From an uncultured Lysobacteraceae bacterium (GTDB lineage: Bacteria > Pseudomonadota > Gammaproteobacteria > Xanthomonadales > Xanthomonadaceae), in assembly GCA_946482565.1 (NCBI GenBank), contig CAMLSB010000063.1:1-9253 (forward strand): a stretch of DNA of 9,253 bases. Direction: 5' to 3'. Positions 1 to 6,911 of the stretch are shown here, piece by piece. The position numbers and the translations under genes were made by a program. How positions within the stretch are numbered: the first letter of the stretch is position 1; each line of letters opens with the position of its first letter. Under the pieces are notes generated by a model. That model did no database searches, had not been told where the DNA came from, and saw nothing but the letters and a program-made list of their open reading frames with translations.

Positions 1-1250
1 ACGGTCGGGACCAGGCCGCTGGGCACGCCGCTCGTGCTGTTCCAGAGCACGACGATGCCGATGTCGCGTTCGGGCAGCAGCGCGATCGCGCCGCGGTAGC
101 CCTGCACGGCGCCGCCATGGAACACGACGCGGTGGCCGGCGTAGTCGTAGATGCGCCAGCCGATGCCGTAGCCGGCATCCTGCAGGCGCGAGCGCCGCCA
201 GGACGAGCCGCGCATCTCGCTCGGCGTCTCGATCACCGGCGAATGCAGCGTCGCCAGCAGCGGCGCGGGCAGCACGTCGGGGCGATGGCCGGTCTGCGCG
301 ACCAGCCATTGCGCCATGTCGCTGATGCTGGCGTTGACGCCGGCGGCGGGCGCGACGCGGTAATAGGTCGGCTGCGGCGCGGACAGCGACACCCAGCCGC
401 GGCGGCCGCGCACGTGCGGGCGCGCCCAGCGCGGGCTGGCCTCGATGCCTTCCAGGCCGTAGCTCGCGTCGTCCATGCCGAGCGGCTTGAAGATGCGGCG
501 CGACACGGCTTCGCTGAAGAAGCGGCCGGTGGCGCCGAACACCACGTCGCCGATCAGGCTGAAGGCGACGTTCTGGTACGCGTAGCAATCGCCCGGCGCG
601 CAGGTCATCGGCGCGTACGCGAGCTTCTGCACGAGGCTGCGATAGTCCTCGCCGCCTTCGACGAGGCCGTCGTAGGCGTTGTGGGTGAGGCCGACGCGGT
701 GGCTCAGCACTTCGGCAACGGTGAGTTCCTGTGCGGCGCCGGGCTTCGACAGTTGCAGGCCCGGCATGTAATCGGCGACGTGGCTGTCCCAGCGCAGCGA
801 CCCCTCGGACACCAGCAGCCCGGTGACGGTGCCGGCGAACGCCTTCGACAGCGAGGCCAGGCGGAACACGGTGTGTGCGTCGATGGGCTCGCCGGTGTCG
901 ACGTCGATCGTGCCGTAGCCGCGCGCGGACAGGATGCGGCCGTCACGGACGATGGCCATCGCCATGCCGGGCACGCGGCCCTTCGCGACCATCGCCTCCG
1001 CCATCGCCTCGAAGCGCGCGACGTCGAAGCCGGCCGCGGGCGCGAGCACGCGAGGCGCGGGCAGCTGCGATACCTGGTCGGCGGCGACGGGCGGCGAAGG
1101 CGGCGAGGTGGTGACGACGGTGGCCAGCCGCGGCGGCGCCGGCTCGGGCGTGGTCGCCGTGCTGCCCAGCGCGAGCGGCAGGAGCACCGCGAGCGCGGCG
1201 AGGCGGGGCTCGCGCCAACGGAGGCGGTCGCGGCTTTGGGTGTCTTTCAT
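1..1250 (-). CDS. Serine hydrolase, class C beta-lactamase/PBP-like family (3' end outside window)
   Basis: Exported serine hydrolase of the beta-lactamase (PF00144/peptidase S12-like) family; 416 codons are visible and the frame is open to base 1, so the C-terminus is missing. The start at 1250 is preceded on its strand by AGGGGG with an 8-nt spacer. Residues 1-17 are charged, 18-29 hydrophobic (AALAVLLPLALG), consistent with a signal peptide or N-terminal anchor. A Pro/Thr/Ala-rich linker covers about 31-70. The catalytic domain starts near residue 75. The nucleophile motif is S133-L-S-K136 (SxxK), the YxN motif is Y225-Q-N, and the third motif is H378-G-G-A, the HxG variant common in this family in place of KTG. 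Family members include AmpC-like beta-lactamases, D-amino-acid peptidases and EstB-like esterases; substrate cannot be assigned, and the HGG motif argues against a classical AmpC. It is divergent from lemA across 82 bp. Confidence 0.93.
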   Translation of the reverse strand, partial: MKDTQSRDRLRWREPRLAALAVLLPLALGSTATTPEPAPPRLATVVTTSPPSPPVAADQVSQLPAPRVLAPAAGFDVARFEAMAEAMVAKGRVPGMAMAIVRDGRILSARGYGTIDVDTGEPIDAHTVFRLASLSKAFAGTVTGLLVSEGSLRWDSHVADYMPGLQLSKPGAAQELTVAEVLSHRVGLTHNAYDGLVEGGEDYRSLVQKLAYAPMTCAPGDCYAYQNVAFSLIGDVVFGATGRFFSEAVSRRIFKPLGMDDASYGLEGIEASPRWARPHVRGRRGWVSLSAPQPTYYRVAPAAGVNASISDMAQWLVAQTGHRPDVLPAPLLATLHSPVIETPSEMRGSSWRRSRLQDAGYGIGWRIYDYAGHRVVFHGGAVQGYRGAIALLPERDIGIVVLWNSTSGVPSGLVPT

Positions 1251-1332
1251 CGGCCATGCCCCCTGCGTATGCTGAGCCTGCCGTCCGATCATAACGCGTG
1301 ATCCGGACTTTGCATGAACAAGGGGAGCTTCG
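1251..1332. promoter_or_regulatory. Divergent intergenic region (serine hydrolase / lemA) with weak promoter candidate
   Basis: The 82 bp between two divergent start codons must hold promoters for both directions. On the minus strand TATGAT (1288-1293) matches the sigma-70 -10 consensus at five of six positions and would give a leader of about 30 nt to the ATG at 1250; no good -35 hexamer is seen 16-18 nt upstream. On the plus strand only the lemA ribosome binding site (AGGGGAG, 1321-1327, 5 nt before the ATG at 1333) is clear. Promoter positions are inference. Confidence 0.3.
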
Positions 1333-1929
1333 ATGGGCATGCTGCTGATCCTGCTGGTAATTGTGGCCGTCGTCGCATTTTGGGCGATGGGCATCTACAA
1401 CGGCCTGGTCACGGCCCGGAACGCCTACAGGAACGCGTTCGCGCAGATCGATGTGCAGCTCCAGCGTCGCTTCGACCTGATCCCCAACCTGGTCGAGACC
1501 GCCAAGGGCTACATCAAGCATGAGCGCGAGACGCTGGAGGCGGTGATCGCCGCCCGCAGCGCCGCGATGTCGGGCCTGGCCGCCGCGAAGGCGAGCCCGG
1601 GCGATCCGTCGGCGATGGCGGAACTGGCCAGCTCGCAGGGCATGCTCAATGGCGCGCTCGGCCGGCTGATGGCGGTCGCCGAGGCCTATCCGGACCTCAA
1701 GGCGAACCAGAACATGATGCAGCTGTCCGAGGAGCTCACCTCCACGGAGAACAAGGTCGCGTTCGCGCGCCAGGCCTTCAACGATTCGGCGATGGCCTAC
1801 AACAACCGGCGCGAGGTGTTTCCCTCGAGCGTGGTCGCGGGCATGTTCCAGTTCGCCCCGGCGGCGCTGCTGGAGATCGCGGCGGACCAGCAGGCAGCGG
1901 TGCGCGCGGCGCCGAAGGTGCAGTTCTGA
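1333..1929 (+). CDS. lemA: LemA family protein
   Basis: LemA-family inner-membrane protein of 198 aa, a typical family length. The start at 1333 has a strong ribosome binding site (AGGGGAG, 5-nt spacer). One N-terminal membrane helix (about residues 3-20) leads into the family signature: YNGLVTARNAYRNAFAQID (22-40), then VQLQRRFDLIPNLVETAKGY (41-60). The rest is a long helical bundle with the conserved LSEELTSTENKVAFARQAFN segment (131-150) and YNNRREVFPSSVVAGMF (156-172). The C-terminus after 174 is short and Ala-rich. The biochemical role of LemA proteins is not settled; they recur next to membrane-bound M48 metalloproteases, as here (protease gene 80 bp downstream, same strand), so a role as partner or adaptor of the protease is a reasonable inference. 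The two genes are probably co-transcribed. Confidence 0.96.
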   Translation: MGMLLILLVIVAVVAFWAMGIYNGLVTARNAYRNAFAQIDVQLQRRFDLIPNLVETAKGYIKHERETLEAVIAARSAAMSGLAAAKASPGDPSAMAELASSQGMLNGALGRLMAVAEAYPDLKANQNMMQLSEELTSTENKVAFARQAFNDSAMAYNNRREVFPSSVVAGMFQFAPAALLEIAADQQAAVRAAPKVQF

Positions 1930-1935
1930 ATGGCC

Positions 1936-1970
1936 GGGAATAGGGAATTGGGATCGGGAAGCAGGGATTC
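1936..1970 (+). repeat. Degenerate GGGAA/GGGAT heptamer repeats between lemA and the M48 gene
   Basis: Five GGGA[AT] units start at 1936, 1943, 1950, 1956 and 1964, so the spacing is 7, 7, 6 and 8 nt. They begin 7 bp after the lemA stop codon. I associate runs of GGGAATC-like heptamers with intergenic regions of Xanthomonas, Stenotrophomonas and Lysobacter genomes; here the run is short and decayed. Function unknown. Confidence 0.6.
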
Positions 1971-2009
1971 GCAACGCTTCCGGTCACCAGTCACCCGGTC
2001 CGGCTCTGC

Positions 2010-3890
2010 ATGAACTTCTTCGAGCACCAGGCCGCCGCCCGGCGCGCGTCGACGCGGCTGGTGCTGCTGTTCGGGCTTGCCGTGCTCGGCATCGTGGCCG
2101 CAGTCGACGCTGCGGTGTACGTCGCGGCAGGCGCGGGCATGATCCCGGCGGCGACGGTGCTGACGCTCGCGGTGATCGGCCTGTCGTCGCTGTACCGCAT
2201 CGCCTCGCTGCGCGGCGGCGGCGAGCCGGTCGCGCTGCAGCTCGGTGGCGTGCCGGTGCCCGAGGACACCACCGACTTCAACCTGCGCCGGCTGCGCAAC
2301 GTGGTCGAAGAGATCGCGATCGCCTCGGGCGTGCCGGTGCCGCGGATCTACGTGCTCGAGCACGAGGCGGCGATCAACGCCTTCGCCGCAGGCTATACGC
2401 CCGCCGACGCGGTGGTGGCGGTGACGCGCGGCGCGCTCGACCGGCTCAACCGCGACGAGCTGCAGGGCGTGATCGCGCACGAGTTCAGCCACATCCTCAA
2501 CGGCGACATGCGCCTGAACATCCGCCTGATGGGCGTGCTGTTCGGGATCCTGGTGCTGGCGATCATCGGCCGCAAGGTCCTGCAGTTCGGTGGCGGCGGA
2601 CGCGGCCGCGACCGCGGCGCCGCGGCGGTGCTCGTGGCCGCGCTCGTCGCGATCGTGGTCGGCTACGTCGGGCTGTTCTTCGCGCGCATGATCAAGGCCG
2701 GCGTGAGCCGCCAGCGAGAATCGCTGGCCGACGCGAGCGCCGTGCAGTTCACGCGCCAGGCGGGCGGGCTCGCCGGCGCGCTGAAGAAGATCGGCGGCCT
2801 CGATGCCGGCTCGCGCCTCAACGACAGCGGCAATGCCGAGGAAGTGAGCCACATGCTGTTCGGCGAAGGCCTGCAGGTGTCGCGGCTGTTCGCCACCCAT
2901 CCGCCGCTGCTCGAACGCATCCAGGCGCTCGAACCCGGTTTCCGACCGGAGCAGCTCGAATCGCTGCGCAGGCACTGGGCGATGTCGCCGCCCGATGGCG
3001 CCGGCGAAGACGTTGCGCTGGGCCTGGTCGGCGGAAGCGAGGCCGCGCTGCCCGCGGTGGGCGCGGAACTGGCGATGAGCCCGTCGACGGTCGTGGCCCA
3101 GGTCGCGACGCCGTCGCCGGGCGATTACGCACGCGCCGACGCGATCGCCACGCGCATCCCGGCGTCGCTGCGCGCGCTGGCCGGGCAGCGCGATGCGGTG
3201 ATGCCGCTGTTGCTTGGCCTGCTGCTGGACGACGAACCCGGCCTCGCCGCCAACCAGCGCATGGAAATCGCCGCGCGCCTCGGCGCCGACGTCGCCGATG
3301 CCGCGACGCGCCTGCGCGCCGGTGAGCTGGCCGGCCTGCATCCGATGCTGCGCCTGCCGCTGGCCGCGCTCGCGTTCCCGGTGCTGCGGCTGCGCCCGCG
3401 CCCGCAGCTGGAATCCTTCCTCGACGCCGTGCAGGCCGTGGCCAACGCCGACGGCGTGGTGTCGTTGTTCGAATATTGCCTGGGCCGCCTGCTGCAGGCG
3501 CAGGTGCGCGATTCGCTGGAGCCGGGGAGGCACGCGCGCTTCGGGCGCCGCAAGCTCGCCGACGCCGGCAGCGAAGTCGCGACGCTGCTGTGCGTCGTCG
3601 CGCAGGCCGGCAACGACGATCCCGGCGAGGCGAAGCGTGCCTACCTCGCGGGCATGGACCGCGCCCTGCCGCGCGAACACCTGCCGTACCTGCCCCGCGA
3701 TGGCGTGCAGGTGCTCGATGGCGCGTGGGCCGTGCTTGATGCGCTGGATCCGCTGGCGCGGCCGTTGCTGGTCGAGGGCATCACCGCGACGATCGCGCAC
3801 GACGGGCGCGTCGGCGTTGCCGAAGCGGAACTGCTGCGGACGATCTGCGGCGTGCTGCGCTGCCCGCTGCCGCCTATGCTGGAAGGATGA
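2010..3890 (+). CDS. Membrane-bound M48 family zinc metalloprotease with long C-terminal extension
   Basis: Integral-membrane zinc protease of the HtpX/Ste24-like M48 family, 626 aa; classical HtpX is about 290 aa. Predicted helices lie at about 17-40 and 43-62, then 171-190 and 205-226. The zinc site is H157-E-F-S-H161 (HExxH) within IAHEFSHILNGD, with the third ligand E237 in RQRESLADASAV. A Gly/Arg-rich loop (194-204) links helices 3 and 4. THPPLLERIQALEPGF (296-311) closes the protease domain, as in HtpX. Residues about 312-626 are an extension of mostly helical character; its end (ITATIAHDGRVGVAEAELLR, then a cysteine-bearing tail with PLPPML) resembles TerB-like domains. The start at 2010 lacks a visible Shine-Dalgarno sequence, and no other start codon lies in frame closely upstream; the MNFFEHQ opening fits this subfamily. 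Expected role is quality control or cleavage of membrane proteins, probably with the adjacent LemA. Its 3' end overlaps the convergent GMC gene by 17 bp. Confidence 0.95.
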   Translation: MNFFEHQAAARRASTRLVLLFGLAVLGIVAAVDAAVYVAAGAGMIPAATVLTLAVIGLSSLYRIASLRGGGEPVALQLGGVPVPEDTTDFNLRRLRNVVEEIAIASGVPVPRIYVLEHEAAINAFAAGYTPADAVVAVTRGALDRLNRDELQGVIAHEFSHILNGDMRLNIRLMGVLFGILVLAIIGRKVLQFGGGGRGRDRGAAAVLVAALVAIVVGYVGLFFARMIKAGVSRQRESLADASAVQFTRQAGGLAGALKKIGGLDAGSRLNDSGNAEEVSHMLFGEGLQVSRLFATHPPLLERIQALEPGFRPEQLESLRRHWAMSPPDGAGEDVALGLVGGSEAALPAVGAELAMSPSTVVAQVATPSPGDYARADAIATRIPASLRALAGQRDAVMPLLLGLLLDDEPGLAANQRMEIAARLGADVADAATRLRAGELAGLHPMLRLPLAALAFPVLRLRPRPQLESFLDAVQAVANADGVVSLFEYCLGRLLQAQVRDSLEPGRHARFGRRKLADAGSEVATLLCVVAQAGNDDPGEAKRAYLAGMDRALPREHLPYLPRDGVQVLDGAWAVLDALDPLARPLLVEGITATIAHDGRVGVAEAELLRTICGVLRCPLPPMLEG

Positions 3891-5454
3891 AGCTCGCCGC
3901 GCGCTCGGCGATCATGATCGTCGGCGCGTTGGTGTTGCCGGTGGGCAGCGCCGGCATCACCGAGGCGTCCACCACGCGCAGGCCGTCGATGCCGCGCACC
4001 CGCAACTGCGGATCGACCACGGCGCCTTCGTCGCTGCCCATGCGGCAGCTGCCGACCGGGTGGTACACGGTTTCGGCCTTGGCGCGGATGAAGTCGGCCA
4101 GCGCGGCATCGTCCAGGTCGTCGCGCGCGGGGAAGATCGGCGCGCCGCGGTAGCGGTCGAACGCCGGTTGCGCCAGCAGCTCGCGCGAGAGGCGCGCGCA
4201 CTCGATCATCATCTTCAGGTCGAAGCCCTCCGCATCGCCGAGGTAGTTCGCCTCGATCCGCGGCGCCTCGGCTGCGTTCGCGCTGGCCAGGCCGATGCGG
4301 CCGCGGCTGCGCGGATGCAGGAAGCAGGCGTGCAGCGTGTAACCGTCGCCGGGCAGGCGGTTGCGGCCATGGTCGTCGAGCATCGCCGGCACGAAATGGA
4401 ACTGGATGTCGCAGCGCGCATCCGGCGCCAGCACCGAGCGCGCGAAGCCGCCGGCTTCGGCGACGTTGCTCGTGCCCGCGCCGCGGCGGCCGCGCAGGAA
4501 ATAGTCGAACGCGATCTTCGCCTCGCTCGCGCGGTCGTAGCTGACGCCCGGAACGGTGTGGCGCAGCGTGCAGATGTCGAGGTGGTCCTGCAGGTTCGCG
4601 CCGACGCCTGGCGCATGGAACAGCGGCGCGATGCCTTGGCGGCGCAGCTCCACCTCCGGCCCGATGCCGGACAGCATCAGCAGCTGCGGCGAATTGACGG
4701 CGCCGCCGCACAGCAGCACCTCGCGCGCCGCACGGGCCTGCGCCACGCGCGTGCCCCGGGTGTATTCGATGCCGGCCGCGCGCGCGCCGTCGAACAGCAA
4801 GCGGCGCGCCAGCGCGCCGGTCACGACGTCGAGGTTGGGCCGGTGCAGCACCGGCCGCAGGTAGGCGACCGCCGCCGAGCAGCGCGCGCCATCGCGCTGC
4901 GTCACCTGGTACAGGCCGACGCCGGCCTGGCGCGGGCCGTTGAAGTCCTCGTTGCGCCCGAGCCCCGCCTGGACACCGGCCTCGACGAATGCGCGCGACA
5001 GTGGATTGACGTGCCGCAGGTCGGCGACCGAGAGCGGACCATCGGCACCGTGCAAGGCGTCGGCGCCGCGCGCGTTGCCTTCGCTGCGGCGGAACCACGG
5101 CAGCACCGACGCCCAGTCCCAGCCTGTCGCGCCGAGCGCGTCCCAGCCGTCGTAATCGGCCGGGACGCCGCGGATGTAGCACATCGCATTGATCGAACTC
5201 GAGCCGCCGAGCACCCGTCCGCGCGGCCACCACAACCGGCGGCCTTGCAGCGCCGGTTCCGGCGCGGTCTCGTAGTTCCAGTTGAGGCGCCGGTTGCCGG
5301 CGAGGCGGGCAAGCCCGGCCGGCATGTGGATGAAGGGGCTGCGGTCGCGCGGGCCGGCCTCGAGCAGCAGCACCCGGCAGGCGGGATCCTCGCTGAGTCG
5401 CGCGGCAAGGACGCAACCGGCGGAGCCGGCACCGACGATCACGTAATCGTGCAT
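3874..5454 (-). CDS. GMC-family FAD-dependent alcohol/choline-type dehydrogenase
   Basis: Flavoprotein of the glucose-methanol-choline oxidoreductase family, 526 aa. The start at 5454 places MHDYVIVGAGSAGC at the N-terminus, with the FAD-binding Rossmann motif GxGxxG at 8-13 and LLLEAGP at 29-35; an extended frame reaching 5610 would add 52 implausible residues and overlap the divergent gene. GMC signature 1 is GRVLGGSSSINAMCYIRG (79-96) and signature 2 is GAVNSPQLLMLSGIG (251-265). The catalytic pair is H465 (in YHPVGSCRMG) and N509 (in PTGNTNAPT), the His/Asn arrangement of choline oxidase and choline dehydrogenases. No signal peptide is seen, so it is cytoplasmic or membrane-associated. 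The best subgroup is choline dehydrogenase/AlkJ-like alcohol dehydrogenase; no betB or choline transporter is nearby, so substrate is open. It is divergent from the transporter at 5540. Confidence 0.95.
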   Translation of the reverse strand: MHDYVIVGAGSAGCVLAARLSEDPACRVLLLEAGPRDRSPFIHMPAGLARLAGNRRLNWNYETAPEPALQGRRLWWPRGRVLGGSSSINAMCYIRGVPADYDGWDALGATGWDWASVLPWFRRSEGNARGADALHGADGPLSVADLRHVNPLSRAFVEAGVQAGLGRNEDFNGPRQAGVGLYQVTQRDGARCSAAVAYLRPVLHRPNLDVVTGALARRLLFDGARAAGIEYTRGTRVAQARAAREVLLCGGAVNSPQLLMLSGIGPEVELRRQGIAPLFHAPGVGANLQDHLDICTLRHTVPGVSYDRASEAKIAFDYFLRGRRGAGTSNVAEAGGFARSVLAPDARCDIQFHFVPAMLDDHGRNRLPGDGYTLHACFLHPRSRGRIGLASANAAEAPRIEANYLGDAEGFDLKMMIECARLSRELLAQPAFDRYRGAPIFPARDDLDDAALADFIRAKAETVYHPVGSCRMGSDEGAVVDPQLRVRGIDGLRVVDASVMPALPTGNTNAPTIMIAERAASFILPA

Positions 5455-5539
5455 GCCGGCACTATGCCGGGCGCGACAGGGCTCCGCCATTCGGCTAACG
5501 TGGCCGCGCCGCCGGCCGGGTGGCGCCAGTGGAGCGGCA
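5455..5539. promoter_or_regulatory. Divergent intergenic region (GMC dehydrogenase / transporter) with small hairpin
   Basis: These 85 bp separate two divergent start codons. Directly upstream of the dehydrogenase ATG lies a perfect 6-bp inverted repeat CCGGCA-CTA-TGCCGG (5456-5470), where its leader or ribosome binding site would be; no Shine-Dalgarno sequence is visible for that gene. On the other side GGAG (5531-5534) lies 5 nt before the transporter ATG. No convincing sigma-70 promoter could be identified in either direction. The hairpin might be an operator half-site pair or an mRNA structure limiting translation; this is inference. Confidence 0.3.
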
Positions 5540-6850
5540 ATGAGCGGGGTCGGCGGCGTTGCCGGGCGGGTGCGCAAGGGCGAAACGGCCGCGCTGGCGG
5601 TCTCGTTCACCTACTTCTTCTGCGTGCTCGCCGCGTACTACATGATCCGGCCGGTGCGCGAGCAGCTCGTGGCCTCGGTCGGCTCGACCCAGCTGCCCTG
5701 GTTCTACGCCGCCACCTTCCTCGCGACGCTGGCGCTGGCGCCGGTGTTCGGCGCGATCGTGTCGCGCTATCCGCGCCGCATCGCGGTGCCGCTGATCAAC
5801 CTCGCCTTCATCGCCTGCCTGCTCGGGTTCGTCCCCTTGTTCACGCTCCAGGGGCTGCTCTCGCCGCGCGCGCTGGGCATCCTGTTCTTCGTCTGGGTGA
5901 GCGTGTTCAACCTGTTCGTGGTGTCGGTGTTCTGGATCTTCATGACCGACATCTGGAGCATCGCGCAGGCGCGGCGGCTGTTCCCGCTGATCGCGCTGGC
6001 GGGCACCTGCGGCGCGGTCGCCGGGCCGGCATTGACGCGCCTGCTGGTCGGGATGATCGGCGTCGCGCCGCTGCTGCTGGTGTCGGCGGGGCTGCTCGCG
6101 ATCGCGCTGGGTTGCGTGGTCTGGCTCGGGCGCTGGTCGCGCACGCATGGCGAACGCCGCGCGCCGGCGGATGAAGCCGCGGTGGGCGGCGGCATGTTCG
6201 ACGGGCTGCGCCAGGTCTTCGCCGATCCGTTCATGCGCAGCATGGCGATCCTGTTGCTGCTCGCCGACGGCATCGGCACGGTCAACTACGCGCTGGTCAC
6301 CGATTACTCGTACCACGCGTTCACCGACGCCGTCGCGCGGACCCGGTTCGCCGCCGACGTGGACCTCGCCACCAACATCCTCACCGCGATCGTGCAGCTC
6401 ACCGTCACCCGCTGGTTGTTGCCGCGCCACGGCGCCGGCCCGACCATCCTGGGCTGGGCGGTGGCGAGCCTGTGGATGCTGTTGCTCGTGGTGCTCGCGC
6501 CGGATCCGCACGCGCCGATGTTCGCCGGCATGCCCGTGGTCGCGCTGGCGCTGATCGTGAGTCGCGGCCTCGCCTACGGCATGGCCGAACCGGCGCGCCA
6601 CAGCCTCTTCGCCGGCGTGCCGCGCAACATCCGCTACAAGGGCCAGAACGCCGTTGACACGGCGGTCTGGCGCTTCGGCGACGTGGCCATCGCCACCGGC
6701 ATGAACGCGCTGCGCACCATCGGCGCGACCGTGGCCACCTTCGCCGGGCTGAGCGCGGCCGCGGCCATGGCGGCCGGCGCCATCGGTTGGCGGCTGTCGC
6801 AGCGCCACGACCGGCTGGTGGCCGGGCAGGCCGCGGCGCCCGAGGGCTGA
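5540..6850 (+). CDS. MFS-type transporter of the NTP/NTP exchanger-like (NTT/Tlc-like) branch
   Basis: Polytopic inner-membrane protein of 436 aa with about 11-12 predicted helices. The start at 5540 has GGAG 5 nt upstream; an in-frame ATG at 5453 would overlap the divergent gene. The N-terminus carries YYMIRPVREQL (33-43) at the end of helix 1, the YYxxRPVRdxl hallmark of transporters annotated as nucleotide-exchanger-like or Npt-type MFS. The first half ends with VWLGRW (194-199), followed by a charged cytoplasmic loop (200-230) and VFADPFMRSMAILLLLADG (226-244). A conserved C-terminal segment, NIRYKGQNAVDTAVWR (363-378), is also typical of this branch. True ATP/ADP exchangers belong to obligate intracellular bacteria and plastids; the free-living homologues have no firmly established substrate, so nucleotide transport should not be assumed. 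No operon partner is obvious; the sigma factor gene starts 61 bp downstream. Confidence 0.85.
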   Translation: MSGVGGVAGRVRKGETAALAVSFTYFFCVLAAYYMIRPVREQLVASVGSTQLPWFYAATFLATLALAPVFGAIVSRYPRRIAVPLINLAFIACLLGFVPLFTLQGLLSPRALGILFFVWVSVFNLFVVSVFWIFMTDIWSIAQARRLFPLIALAGTCGAVAGPALTRLLVGMIGVAPLLLVSAGLLAIALGCVVWLGRWSRTHGERRAPADEAAVGGGMFDGLRQVFADPFMRSMAILLLLADGIGTVNYALVTDYSYHAFTDAVARTRFAADVDLATNILTAIVQLTVTRWLLPRHGAGPTILGWAVASLWMLLLVVLAPDPHAPMFAGMPVVALALIVSRGLAYGMAEPARHSLFAGVPRNIRYKGQNAVDTAVWRFGDVAIATGMNALRTIGATVATFAGLSAAAAMAAGAIGWRLSQRHDRLVAGQAAAPEG

Positions 6851-6911
6851 GGCTCCCGGTCCTCCGCCGCTCGCGTTAAACCTTCGGGCTGCCCCGGGCA
6901 TCGGACTGGGT

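Noticed and set aside
117..1301. A 394-codon plus-strand open frame opposite the serine hydrolase
   Set aside because: The minus strand encodes a protein with SxxK, YxN and HxG motifs in the right order; the plus-strand translation has low complexity and no motif.
1797..3800. A 667-codon minus-strand open frame opposite lemA and the M48 gene
   Set aside because: It is antisense to the HExxH-containing protease and rich in His/Arg/Gln/Ala without recognisable motifs, a typical GC-driven shadow.
5473..5501. Possible sigma-70 promoter GCGACA, 17 nt, TAACGT for the transporter gene
   Set aside because: The -35 matches at four positions but the -10 at only three; such partial matches are common by chance.
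3214..6174. A 986-codon open frame on the plus strand running antisense through the dehydrogenase gene
   Set aside because: It starts inside the M48 gene in another frame, runs antisense to the full GMC gene with all its motifs, and enters the transporter gene out of frame. The predicted protein is Arg/Ala-rich with no domain. Long shadow frames are expected in DNA of this GC content.
6875..6905. Possible ECF-type promoter (GTTAAACC) upstream of the sigma factor gene
   Set aside because: It does not match the GAAC-type -35 core, and no fitting -10 element follows at 16-17 nt.
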